From Hahella chejuensis KCTC 2396 (GTDB taxonomy: Bacteria > Pseudomonadota > Gammaproteobacteria > Pseudomonadales > Oleiphilaceae), in the NCBI RefSeq assembly GCF_000012985.1, contig NC_007645.1, positions 2,944,501 to 3,008,500 of the forward strand: 64,000 bases of DNA, given 5' to 3'. Position 1 is the stretch's first letter. Every line of letters begins with the position of its first letter. Under the pieces are notes generated by a model. The model did not search any database. It had not been told where the DNA came from and saw nothing but the letters and a program-made list of their open reading frames with translations. Both the position numbers and the translations under genes were made by a program. Positions 57,315 through 64,000 of the stretch are shown piece after piece.

Positions 57315-58088
57315 ATGGCGCTAATAGACGGAGAAGCCAGGTTCGACGCAGACCAGCTGTATAACGCCGTCATCGGTGTGGCGGCGGAAGTCGGTCGCCA
57401 TGATTCGGGTATGCATCGCCATAAAAAAGCGCAGCTGTTGTATGCGCCTAAAGGCTGTATGAACATCACGCTTGATAACATGCACTGCGTGCTGCCGCCG
57501 ACCCGCGCCGCCTGGATTCCCGCCAATACGGCGCACTGCGTGAGAATGACCAATGTGGTCGCCTATCGTTCGTTGTATTTCGACTTGTCGCTTAATGGAC
57601 CTTTGCCTGGTCGCATCAGTATCTTTTGTGTCAGCGGACTCATGCGCGAGCTGATAGAGCGTATGGCCTTTTGGCCTTGGGACATAGCGGAGGAGAAGCA
57701 ACGCAACACGCGGGCGCTGCTTTGCGAAGAGCTCGCCCAAGCGAAAACCGAGGCGCTGCAACTGCCATTGCCGCGAGACAAACGACTGTCCGGCTGGCTC
57801 GCCACCCTGAATGAGCCGGATGTATTGCCCGAACCGCTGAACCAGCTCGCCCACCGCGTCGGCGCCAGTAGTAAAACCATCACCCGACTTTTCAACAAAG
57901 AGACGGGCATGTCTTACCAATCCTGGCGTCAGCAGTGGCGACTGCTCAAAGCCATCGAAAAACTGTCGGAAGGCCTGAGCGTCAACGACGTCGCCTACGC
58001 CCTGGAATTTTCCAGCGACAGCGCCTTCATCAGCTTCTTTCGCCAACACACCGGGCAGACGCCATATCAGTATGTGCGGCGGGGGTAG
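57315..58088 (+). CDS. AraC-family transcriptional regulator
   Basis: 257 residues. N-terminal cupin (HDSGMHRHKKAQLLYAPKG, PPTRAAWIPANTAHCVRM) and C-terminal double helix-turn-helix (LAHRVGASSKTITRLFNKET, VAYALEFSSDSAFISFFRQH, TGQTPYQYVRRG). The cupin may bind an effector exported by the divergent MFS protein. Confidence 0.9.
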   Translation: MALIDGEARFDADQLYNAVIGVAAEVGRHDSGMHRHKKAQLLYAPKGCMNITLDNMHCVLPPTRAAWIPANTAHCVRMTNVVAYRSLYFDLSLNGPLPGRISIFCVSGLMRELIERMAFWPWDIAEEKQRNTRALLCEELAQAKTEALQLPLPRDKRLSGWLATLNEPDVLPEPLNQLAHRVGASSKTITRLFNKETGMSYQSWRQQWRLLKAIEKLSEGLSVNDVAYALEFSSDSAFISFFRQHTGQTPYQYVRRG

Positions 58089-58092
58089 AGAA

Positions 58093-58668
58093 CTAATAGG
58101 ACACAAACTTCCCGCTAACCATCGCCGCCAGGCGTAACGCGGTTTCAATATCTGGTTTGGGGTGAATTTGTTGCAGCCCGAGGAACAGGCCGTAGGCGAT
58201 TTGAGCGAGTTCCCCGGCGAGGCTGTCTTCAGCGCCCAGATCCAGGTAGCACTGTTTTAGATATTGCTGCCGTTGGTTGTCGATCTTCTCCAAGTGTTCA
58301 GCGATCTGGACGTCTTTCAACGCCCAGGCGCGGATATGCATTTCCGCTTCGATATTATGAGCGGCGATGACCTGATCGAGTTTTTTCAGCCGCTCCAGAG
58401 GCGCGCCGGCGGCGTCCGCCTGCTTGATGAACTCCATGGTCATGCGCTCGTACCAGTGACTCATCAGCGCGTCGTTAAAATCCTGCCGACTTTGGAAGTG
58501 GTGATAAAAAGAGCCTTTGGTGACTTTTAACGCCTCGCACAAAGGCATGATCTTCAGGCTGTCCGGGCCTTTGTTCACCAGTTGTTTAAGCGCAAACTCC
58601 AACCAATCCGTTTTCGATAACTGCTTGGATTTTGCGGGAAGCGGGGCTCTGACTTTCTTGTTGACCAT
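58093..58668 (-). CDS. TetR-family repressor
   Basis: 191 residues. N-terminal helix-turn-helix with KIMPLCEALKVTKGSFYHHF, QSRQDFNDALMSHWYERM. Second gene of an operon 2 bases after the DUF2867 gene stop; the palindrome upstream of the operon (59222-59237) is its probable operator. Confidence 0.9.
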   Translation of the reverse strand: MVNKKVRAPLPAKSKQLSKTDWLEFALKQLVNKGPDSLKIMPLCEALKVTKGSFYHHFQSRQDFNDALMSHWYERMTMEFIKQADAAGAPLERLKKLDQVIAAHNIEAEMHIRAWALKDVQIAEHLEKIDNQRQQYLKQCYLDLGAEDSLAGELAQIAYGLFLGLQQIHPKPDIETALRLAAMVSGKFVSY

Positions 58669-58670
58669 GA

Positions 58671-59198
58671 TTAGATGCGTCCATCTTTTACAGCGTTATG
58701 AATGACAACCCGGGCGATCAGCCAGTGAAAGGGCTTGATCATCGCCATATACAGGCGCCCCGTCAGCGTTTTCAAGTTCACCATGGTGGACACCACCACC
58801 TGCTCGTCCTGCTTAGAGACGGACAGATAAAACTGCATATGTTTGTCTTCTGTAAAGCTTACGACTTCGTTGGCGTCAGCATGGATAACGTGCATGAACG
58901 CCACGGCGTCTCCAACCTGGAGGTCGCGAGGAGGGAAGGCGCTGCGATCATCCGTGAATGTCCGCCCAACTTCAAATCCCAGAACGCCGACAATTCTGTT
59001 GCGCAACGCCATCAACGCCTGCACCCATAAAGGCATGACCGTGAAAATGGCATTCTGCAACTGTCCGGGGGTGAACGACTTGTTCGAGACCGGCGCAGCA
59101 AGCGCGTCGCGAAAGTAGGGACGAGCGGCGCGCTGACCGAGATAGTCATTGGCGGGAATGGATACAGCGGAAACGCGAAAAAGCTTAAAACCTGACAT
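58671..59198 (-). CDS. DUF2867 family protein
   Basis: 175 residues from ATG 59198 with strong AGGAGG 5 bases upstream. MSGFKLFRVSAVSIPANDYL, ALRNRIVGVLGFEVG, KHMQFYLSVSKQDEQVVVST, KPFHWLIARVVI match DUF2867, a lipid- or START-like fold also found in NAD(P)-binding fusion proteins. Controlled by TetR downstream (inference). Confidence 0.8.
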   Translation of the reverse strand: MSGFKLFRVSAVSIPANDYLGQRAARPYFRDALAAPVSNKSFTPGQLQNAIFTVMPLWVQALMALRNRIVGVLGFEVGRTFTDDRSAFPPRDLQVGDAVAFMHVIHADANEVVSFTEDKHMQFYLSVSKQDEQVVVSTMVNLKTLTGRLYMAMIKPFHWLIARVVIHNAVKDGRI

Positions 59199-59221
59199 AG
59201 CGTCCTCCTGAATTTTTAAAA

Positions 59222-59237
59222 CATACCGTAAGGTATG
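59222..59237. promoter_or_regulatory. Probable TetR operator
   Basis: CATACC-GTAA-GGTATG, perfect 6-bp arms, 23 bases before the DUF2867 start; a further GGTATGG half overlaps it. Confidence 0.7.
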
Positions 59238-59297
59238 GTATGGATGATATTGCGAAAACCCAGTGGCGTAAAGAGGAGATTGCGCGGTTGGATAACC

Positions 59298-59338
59298 TGA
59301 CCTCTGACCTCTGACCTCTGACCTCTGACCTCTGACCT
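59298..59338. repeat. Heptanucleotide tandem repeat
   Basis: About five and a half copies of TGACCTC followed by TGACCTTGACC. Non-coding by our start choice, upstream of the DUF2867 operon. Confidence 0.85.
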
Positions 59339-59349
59339 TGACCCTATCC

Positions 59350-59488
59350 ACCGTTTGCCCTGAGCCTGTCGAAGGGCCTCCCAGAGAGTTAACTCAAAGA
59401 CGCTAGCCCCTTAAGATAGTGTTGATGGGGAAACTATGCTCCTTTCAATAGCTCTGGAAAGCCCTTCGACAGGCTCAGGGCGAACGGA
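59350..59488. repeat. Inverted pair of an intergenic REP-like element
   Basis: About 27 bases at 59351-59377 (GCCCTGAGCCTGTCGAAGGG core) recur inverted at 59461-59488 (CCCTTCGACAGGCTCAGGGC core) with one difference. This core is widespread in gammaproteobacterial intergenic DNA. The rest of 59238-59821 shows no supported gene. Confidence 0.7.
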
Positions 59489-59821
59489 GTAGAAATGGAA
59501 GTCAGGCAAAGTGACTTCGCAACGTCGTCTTCCCCCTGCTGATTATGCTGGCCGCCTCCACGCAATCTGCGCCTGTCGGTCGGCTCTCGAACGAAGTGAA
59601 AGAGAGTCTGTAATGGTCATGGATGCAACACTTGGACGATTCCAATATCATCCGCACTTGCTGGCGCCAAAATACCCGCTATTGGTGTTCGAAATTTGAA
59701 TCTTGTACTGTGGATTTGAAGCGTAAGGAATATGTTTTTCGAAAACCTGACTTAGCATGGTCTTTCGCATGAGTGAGGCGGGGTTTTTATCCTGCCGGAG
59801 ATATCCAGGAACTATTTATTG

Positions 59822-60304
59822 ATGTCAAAAAGATTAAGAAAAAAGAATGCGCTCAGACGAATCAACTCAGCCTTTTCGAATGTAACGCTTGAGGACGGGA
59901 TTAGTCTGCATGAAACCGTAGAGATTGATCATTACAGAGCCGTTCCTAAGAGTTCAAAAGCGAGAGACCAGGATGAAGTAAATGATTGGCGTAAGCTTCT
60001 GGGCTCTACGGTTATTCAAGAGTTATGTTGGATCGGCGGCATACATTTTTTTGACGCGAAAGGTTTCAGGTTCCATATCCCTGCCTATCTCAGCCTTGCT
60101 GTTCGTCGAACGCTGAATGGTGATATTTTTCAAAGCATGATTTCTTGTTTGGTTGAGCCGGCGGAATATAGGCGAGACGGCTTTGAGGTATTCGATGGTG
60201 CGCAGCGAAAAGCCATCTTCGAAGCCATCATGTATCTGCATGATTTTGAGATTTATCCTTTGGATGAACAGGAGATGGCTGGGGCGAAACGGTACTGGGG
60301 ATAG
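59822..60304 (+). CDS. DUF6714-like hypothetical protein
   Basis: 160 residues from ATG 59822. Basic start (MSKRLRKKNALRRINSAFSN), then VIQELCWIGGIHFFDAKGFR, FHIPAYLSLAVRR and AQRKAIFEAIMYLH. The F-x-x-P-A-Y-L pattern fits DUF6714. Function unknown. Confidence 0.7.
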   Translation: MSKRLRKKNALRRINSAFSNVTLEDGISLHETVEIDHYRAVPKSSKARDQDEVNDWRKLLGSTVIQELCWIGGIHFFDAKGFRFHIPAYLSLAVRRTLNGDIFQSMISCLVEPAEYRRDGFEVFDGAQRKAIFEAIMYLHDFEIYPLDEQEMAGAKRYWG

Positions 60305-60440
60305 CAGCTTTGGAATACTGGTCAGGTAAAGTGACCATGTAACGTCCTTGTCCTATCCGCGCCTTTGACGTGATCAGTTAATTGTCGCTACCTTAGGCGC
60401 TGAACAGAGTTGACCATGCTAGCTTAATTGAGCGCTTAAT

Positions 60441-60968
60441 ATGCAAAATAAACATCCCTTCACCCTCCTTGAAAACGGAACGCTGGGTCTGGCTACGCTG
60501 GTGTTTGGCGTGATGGCGGGGTTCTTCTGGACTTATACTTTCAATGTGAATCTGGCGATGATGCAGGTGGATGGCGAGACTTATGCGCGGGTGCAGTCTC
60601 TGTTTAATCAGAATGTCCGGCACCCTATGTTTTTCGCTTTCTTTTTTGGCGGTGGTCTGTTTTCAATCATTGCAATACTGGCGAATCTGCGACAACGCAA
60701 AACACTGTCGTTCTGGCTTATTGTGCTGGCGGCGGTTATATATATTGGGGGCGTCATCATATTTACCAGGCAAGTGAATCTGCCTTTGAACTATTACACC
60801 GAATCCTGGGTTCCAACTAATTTACCCGATGATTGGGTGGCCACCCGAAACAGTTGGAATGACGCCAACGCTATACGTGTGGCGACCTCTTTTCTGCCGT
60901 TCCTATTCTGTATCTCCGCACTGGTGATGAGAACCTTTAAGCAAGGTGGCGCGGCGAAGCTGTCTTAA
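60441..60968 (+). CDS. DUF1772-like membrane protein
   Basis: 175 residues with four helices. GVMAGFFWTYTFNVNLAMMQ, and NLPLNYYTESW, RNSWNDANAIRVATSFLPFL fit the DUF1772 (anthrone oxygenase-like) family. Inner membrane; substrate unknown. Confidence 0.78.
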   Translation: MQNKHPFTLLENGTLGLATLVFGVMAGFFWTYTFNVNLAMMQVDGETYARVQSLFNQNVRHPMFFAFFFGGGLFSIIAILANLRQRKTLSFWLIVLAAVIYIGGVIIFTRQVNLPLNYYTESWVPTNLPDDWVATRNSWNDANAIRVATSFLPFLFCISALVMRTFKQGGAAKLS

Positions 60969-61007
60969 ATATGTCGTTTCAAAGGGTTAACTGAGTAGAA
61001 AGGCGCC

Positions 61008-61652
61008 ATGACTGAAATCACCCTCATTCCGGTTATCGAAATACTGTATCCAGCGGAAGTCAAAGAGGCGGAGGGGCCTGCGCCGACTGGTTCCTGGCAG
61101 GCGGAGCCGGAAGCTTGGGATGCTTATTTAAGACGGCTCAATCGGCGAATGGGCTTTAGCGATTTACGCTCTTTTCCCCTTGGTTCGCGAAGGTTTCCCG
61201 TTGCGGATCTGACGCAGACGGATGTCGCTTTGGCGATTGATCTGCACCTCGGAGATACTCCGTTGCAGGAATCCTGTGGGCTATTCGGCGGGCTGGTTTT
61301 GGTCGAAGGCGCTACGCCGATATTGATCCCTCAGTGCTGCGGCATGCTTGCCGATATCGCCTCATGGGAGGCGCTGACTAGACCCGAAGCGTTTTCGGAA
61401 CCCTTTTGCCTGGAAGGGCATCCCTGTCCCCAGGCGGTTTCAGATTCTGTCGAGGTGGAGATTCAGTGCGTAGAGGACATGGAGCCCTTCGAATTGCCCG
61501 CGCCCCTGAGCTACAAGATTTCCCGCCAGTCTCTCAGCGACGGGCTGGAAGAGGCGAAGCGTGTTCTGAACAGCTTTGCCGCCAAGGTGGATGTTTGGGG
61601 GCGTGAAAGGGGTTATCCCGAGGCGGCGGATGTATTATTAACATGGCAATGA
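61008..61652 (+). CDS. Hypothetical protein, 214 aa, 3' end lies in a repeat
   Basis: Soluble acidic protein (MTEITLIPVIEILYPAEVKE, LFGGLVLVEGATPILIPQCC, GMLADIASWEAL). Not recognised. The last codons (VLLTWQ, stop TGA) are supplied by the left end of repeat copy 3, so the original C-terminus may have been replaced. Confidence 0.7.
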   Translation: MTEITLIPVIEILYPAEVKEAEGPAPTGSWQAEPEAWDAYLRRLNRRMGFSDLRSFPLGSRRFPVADLTQTDVALAIDLHLGDTPLQESCGLFGGLVLVEGATPILIPQCCGMLADIASWEALTRPEAFSEPFCLEGHPCPQAVSDSVEVEIQCVEDMEPFELPAPLSYKISRQSLSDGLEEAKRVLNSFAAKVDVWGRERGYPEAADVLLTWQ

Positions 61653-61784
61653 TATTGGCATGTTAATAGTCAGGCGCATGGATGCGCCTGCGCGGCGGCT
61701 AGCCGCGGGAGACAGGGCCTGACATGTGCAGGCCCTGGCGTTGCAGCCAAATAGAAGGAAGCTATTTGGCTGCCTGATTAATAG
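61634..61784. repeat. Multi-hairpin dispersed repeat, copy 3
   Basis: Same order as copy 1. Hairpin 4 is CAGGGCCTG..CAGGCCCTG (perfect). The last hairpin is GCAGCCAAATAG..CTATTTGGCTGC, with a paired A-T to C-G change compared with copies 1 and 5. Overlaps the end of the 61008 gene by about 19 bases. Confidence 0.82.
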
Positions 61785-61907
61785 TCTACGAAAAATAACG
61801 GTCGGGTCTGTGTATCAATAGCGCGTTGACTGAAGGAAGTAAGACGGCCTCCCTGGTGAGGTGCGGTCAGCGTGCGGTTTCTCTCTCGAAGCTAACAAGG
61901 AGTTTCC

Positions 61908-62513
61908 ATGAGTCTTAACGTTAAACAAAGCGGTAATCCCAAGGTCGATAGTTTTCTGGACAGAGCCGGGCGCTGGAGTGAGGAGTTGGCTTTGCTGCGG
62001 CGCATGGCCCTCGACTGCGAGCTGGTGGAAGAGCTGAAATGGGGCAAACCCTGTTATACCTCTCAGCAAAACAACATTGTTATCTTGCAGGGGTTCAATG
62101 ACTTTTGCGCTTTGCTGTTTCCTAAAGGCGCTTTGTTGAAAGATCCTGAGTCCATCTTAGAAAAGCCGGGCGAAAACACGCAAAGCGCGCGTCGAATTCC
62201 GTTTACCACAGTACAGGATATCGCAGATAAGGAAGCCGTCATCAAGGCCTATATTAAAGAGGCGGTGGAAGTCGAAGACGCTGGCCTGAAAGTGGATTTC
62301 AAGACCACAGAAGACTACGCCATTCCAGAAGAGCTGCAGGAAAAACTGGATGAAATCCCCGCCTTTAAAGACGCCTTCAACGCACTGACGCCAGGGCGGC
62401 AGCGAGGTTATCTCCTGCATTTCTCGGCGCCCAAACAATCCAAAACCCGCGCTTCGCGAGTGGCCAGGCATATGCAGCAGATTATGGACGGCAAAGGACT
62501 TAATGACCGCTAA
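61908..62513 (+). CDS. YdeI/DUF1801-like protein
   Basis: 201 residues. ELVEELKWGKPCYTSQQNNI, VILQGFNDFCALLFPKGALL is the DUF1801 core; the C-terminal FNALTPGRQRGYLLHFSAPK, QSKTRASRV is the YdeI (OmdA) extension. Cytoplasmic; linked to peptide or stress resistance in some bacteria. Confidence 0.85.
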   Translation: MSLNVKQSGNPKVDSFLDRAGRWSEELALLRRMALDCELVEELKWGKPCYTSQQNNIVILQGFNDFCALLFPKGALLKDPESILEKPGENTQSARRIPFTTVQDIADKEAVIKAYIKEAVEVEDAGLKVDFKTTEDYAIPEELQEKLDEIPAFKDAFNALTPGRQRGYLLHFSAPKQSKTRASRVARHMQQIMDGKGLNDR

Positions 62514-62539
62514 GTCGAGAACACTTTAAATTGGTCGCT

Positions 62540-62600
62540 GCGGAGACAGGCCCTGTCGTTGCAGACAAATAGAAGGAGGCTATTTGTCTGCCTGACTAAC
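62540..62600. repeat. Multi-hairpin repeat fragment, copy 5 (right part)
   Basis: Keeps a shortened hairpin GACAGG-CC-CTGTC and the complete GCAGACAAATAG..CTATTTGTCTGC hairpin, ending CCTGACTAAC. Confidence 0.7.
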
Positions 62601-62727
62601 TAAGTAGTGCGGCGGCCAATGCTGAAACACGAAAAATCTCCCTACAATTCAATAGAGTAAAGCACAAAAGTCTGTATTATTAAGCGGACATCTATAGTTT
62701 GTTGAAGAATGAAAGGAGTAAAGATTC

Positions 62728-63258
62728 ATGGCGCAGATATTTGAAACAGAAAGGCTGATTCTCAGACCCAGAGGCCTGCAGGATGTTGAGGCCTGTATCG
62801 CCATGGATAAAGACCCGGAAGTCACCCGTTACATCCCAGGCGTTTATGACGGCTCGGAAGCGCACGTTAATTTCCTTCTCTCGCGCATCAATGGCGACTT
62901 CGGCGAACGCCGCGGCTATTGGTCCATCTTCGCAAAAGATAATCCGGATGAACTGCTGGGCTGGGTTTCCTATATACCTATGGACGCAGTGGGTCCCGAG
63001 CTGGAAATGGGCTGGCGTCTGGTGCGCAGAGCCTGGGGCAAAGGCTACGCGACCGAAGCGGCGATCAGGCTTGCTCAATACGCCTTTGAAGACCCCGAAT
63101 TGGACGTGCTGACGGCCATCGCCCATATCGATAATCAGGCTTCCATCAAGGTGATGGAGAAACTGGGGTTCAAATATCTTCGCGACAGCGAGTTTGAGGG
63201 CGTGGCCTGCAAATACTTTGAACTGACAAAAACCGAGTTCTTGCGCCGCTGGGGATGA
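62728..63258 (+). CDS. GNAT acetyltransferase, RimJ/RimL type
   Basis: 176 residues. FETERLILRPRGLQDVEACI start, LEMGWRLVRRAWGKGYATEA with the acetyl-CoA loop (R-R-A-W-G-K-G-Y-A), and AHIDNQASIKVMEKLGFKYL. Acetylates an amine of a protein N-terminus or small molecule. Ribosome site GAAAGGAG. Confidence 0.9.
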   Translation: MAQIFETERLILRPRGLQDVEACIAMDKDPEVTRYIPGVYDGSEAHVNFLLSRINGDFGERRGYWSIFAKDNPDELLGWVSYIPMDAVGPELEMGWRLVRRAWGKGYATEAAIRLAQYAFEDPELDVLTAIAHIDNQASIKVMEKLGFKYLRDSEFEGVACKYFELTKTEFLRRWG

Positions 63259-63264
63259 GCGCGC

Positions 63265-64000
63265 TTACTGTCTTGCTGTCAGAGCGCCGGCGCTTCGTCG
63301 CAGCGCATCGCCCGCCAGAAATAATAAAGCGGCGACACAGACGATCGTTGGGCCTGTTGGGGTGTCCAAAACAAATGCGGCCCGGAGTCCCCCTATGCTC
63401 GCGAGGCCGCCGATAAACGCGGCCACAACCGCCATCGCCTCAGGGGTGCGACTGAAATGCCTTGCCGTCGCCGCTGGCGTGATAAGCATGGCGGCTATCA
63501 GCAATACGCCAACAACTTTGATCGCGACAGCGACGACAGTGGCCAGCGCAAGGGTGAGAATCATTTGTTCCCGTTTGGGATTGAATCCGCTGGCGAGGGC
63601 CAGATCCGGGTTAAGCGTGGAAAGCAGCAAGCCTGACCAGCGTAAGGATACCAAAGTAATAACGGCGATAGCGCCAGCCCAAATCAGCGTTAAGTCGGTT
63701 TTGCCGACGGCCAGTATGTCGCCGAAAAGATAAGACATGAGATCGATTCTGACGCCTGACAAAAAAGAGACGGCGACCAGACCAAAAGCCAGGGAGGCGT
63801 GAGCCATGACGCCCAGCAGCGTATCCATGGCGAAGCTTTTCCCGCTGAGCGCCGATACCGTTATCGCCATCAATAAGGAAACCATTAGAACGCCAGGGAA
63901 AACGGGCAGGGATAGCGTCAATGACAGGGCCACGCCCAACACCGCTGCGTGCGCGGTGGCGTCGCCAAAATACGCCATCCGTCGCCAGACGATAAAACAG
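63265..64000 (-). CDS. znuB: Zinc ABC transporter permease, 5' end outside window
   Basis: About 245 residues seen. VWRRMAYFGDATAHAAVLGV, AMDTLLGVMAHASLAFGLVA, RIDLMSYLFGDILAVGKTDL follow ZnuB closely; seven or more membrane helices. The frame runs on through the window edge (VWRR precedes the first visible Met), so the true start lies beyond. Imports Zn(II) together with ZnuA and ZnuC; znuC is probably upstream, outside the window. Confidence 0.9.
   Translation of the reverse strand, partial: CFIVWRRMAYFGDATAHAAVLGVALSLTLSLPVFPGVLMVSLLMAITVSALSGKSFAMDTLLGVMAHASLAFGLVAVSFLSGVRIDLMSYLFGDILAVGKTDLTLIWAGAIAVITLVSLRWSGLLLSTLNPDLALASGFNPKREQMILTLALATVVAVAIKVVGVLLIAAMLITPAATARHFSRTPEAMAVVAAFIGGLASIGGLRAAFVLDTPTGPTIVCVAALLFLAGDALRRSAGALTARQ

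Noticed and set aside
59298-59338. Tandem heptamer as a CRISPR array
   Set aside because: No spacers; it is a simple direct tandem repeat.
59511-59699. 62-codon plus frame
   Set aside because: No ribosome site, composition unlike a protein and inside an intergenic repeat-rich stretch.

Overview
The window looks like chromosome of a marine gammaproteobacterium. Moderate-to-high GC, the mix of small secreted and membrane proteins, and a family of hairpin repeats suggest a Hahella-like (Oceanospirillales) genome; this is a guess from gene style, not a database match. It has three parts: a host operon (1-2162), a complete-looking lambda-type siphovirus prophage of about 41.4 kb (about 2414-43832), and about 20 kb of host accessory chromosome (43970-64000).

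The left host operon (minus strand) encodes a protein-thiocarboxylate sulfur-relay set: a MoeZ-type E1 enzyme fused to rhodanese, a JAMM peptidase, a CysO/QbsE-like sulfur carrier whose diglycine is masked by a C-terminal extension, and a cut-off unknown gene.

The prophage is bounded by a 15-bp direct repeat, with 11-bp-phased tgcgtca arm sites at both ends. The integrase is at the left end. A long minus-strand early operon (3699-12471) holds a PrtN-family gene, a repeat-rich C5-cytosine methyltransferase, a DnaQ-like exonuclease, a DUF2303 gene, an antirepressor-like gene, a LuxR-HTH membrane protein and many small genes. The immunity region (12610-15713) has an extra XRE regulator, a GNAT-like/acidic gene pair, a stand-alone CheY-like response regulator, a cleavable S24 repressor and a Cro/YdaS-like protein. 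The rightward early region (15720-17141) carries two long-stem RNA structures and an initiator-like tRNA-fMet. Then come a primase-helicase, a striking 11-iteron origin arranged as an inverted duplication, a Q-type antiterminator, and a late promoter followed closely by a terminator (pR'-tR' geometry). The late operon has endolysin, holin and spanins, three unusual cargo genes, then lambda gene order: Nu1, A, W, B, C/Nu3, D, E, FI position, FII, Z, U, V, G/GT (with a -1 slippery site), H. It ends in a tail tip unlike lambda, with a LamG-bearing hub. Two small membrane-protein genes sit beside attR.

The right host region contains small secreted and membrane proteins, a SecD-like lipoprotein, a YitT protein, a Yip1-like protein, a zinc metallopeptidase, a PhyH dioxygenase, two solute-binding proteins, a Bcr/CflA-like exporter divergent from an AraC regulator, a DUF2867-TetR operon with a clear operator, a GNAT enzyme and the 5'-truncated znuB. 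Five copies or fragments of a multi-hairpin repeat are scattered here and none was seen in the prophage.

I found no CRISPR array, reverse transcriptase, rRNA or insertion sequence. The strongest leads for new biology are the origin architecture, the paired long hairpins next to the prophage initiator-like tRNA, the duplicated replication-protein C-terminal domain, and the regulator-rich immunity region.
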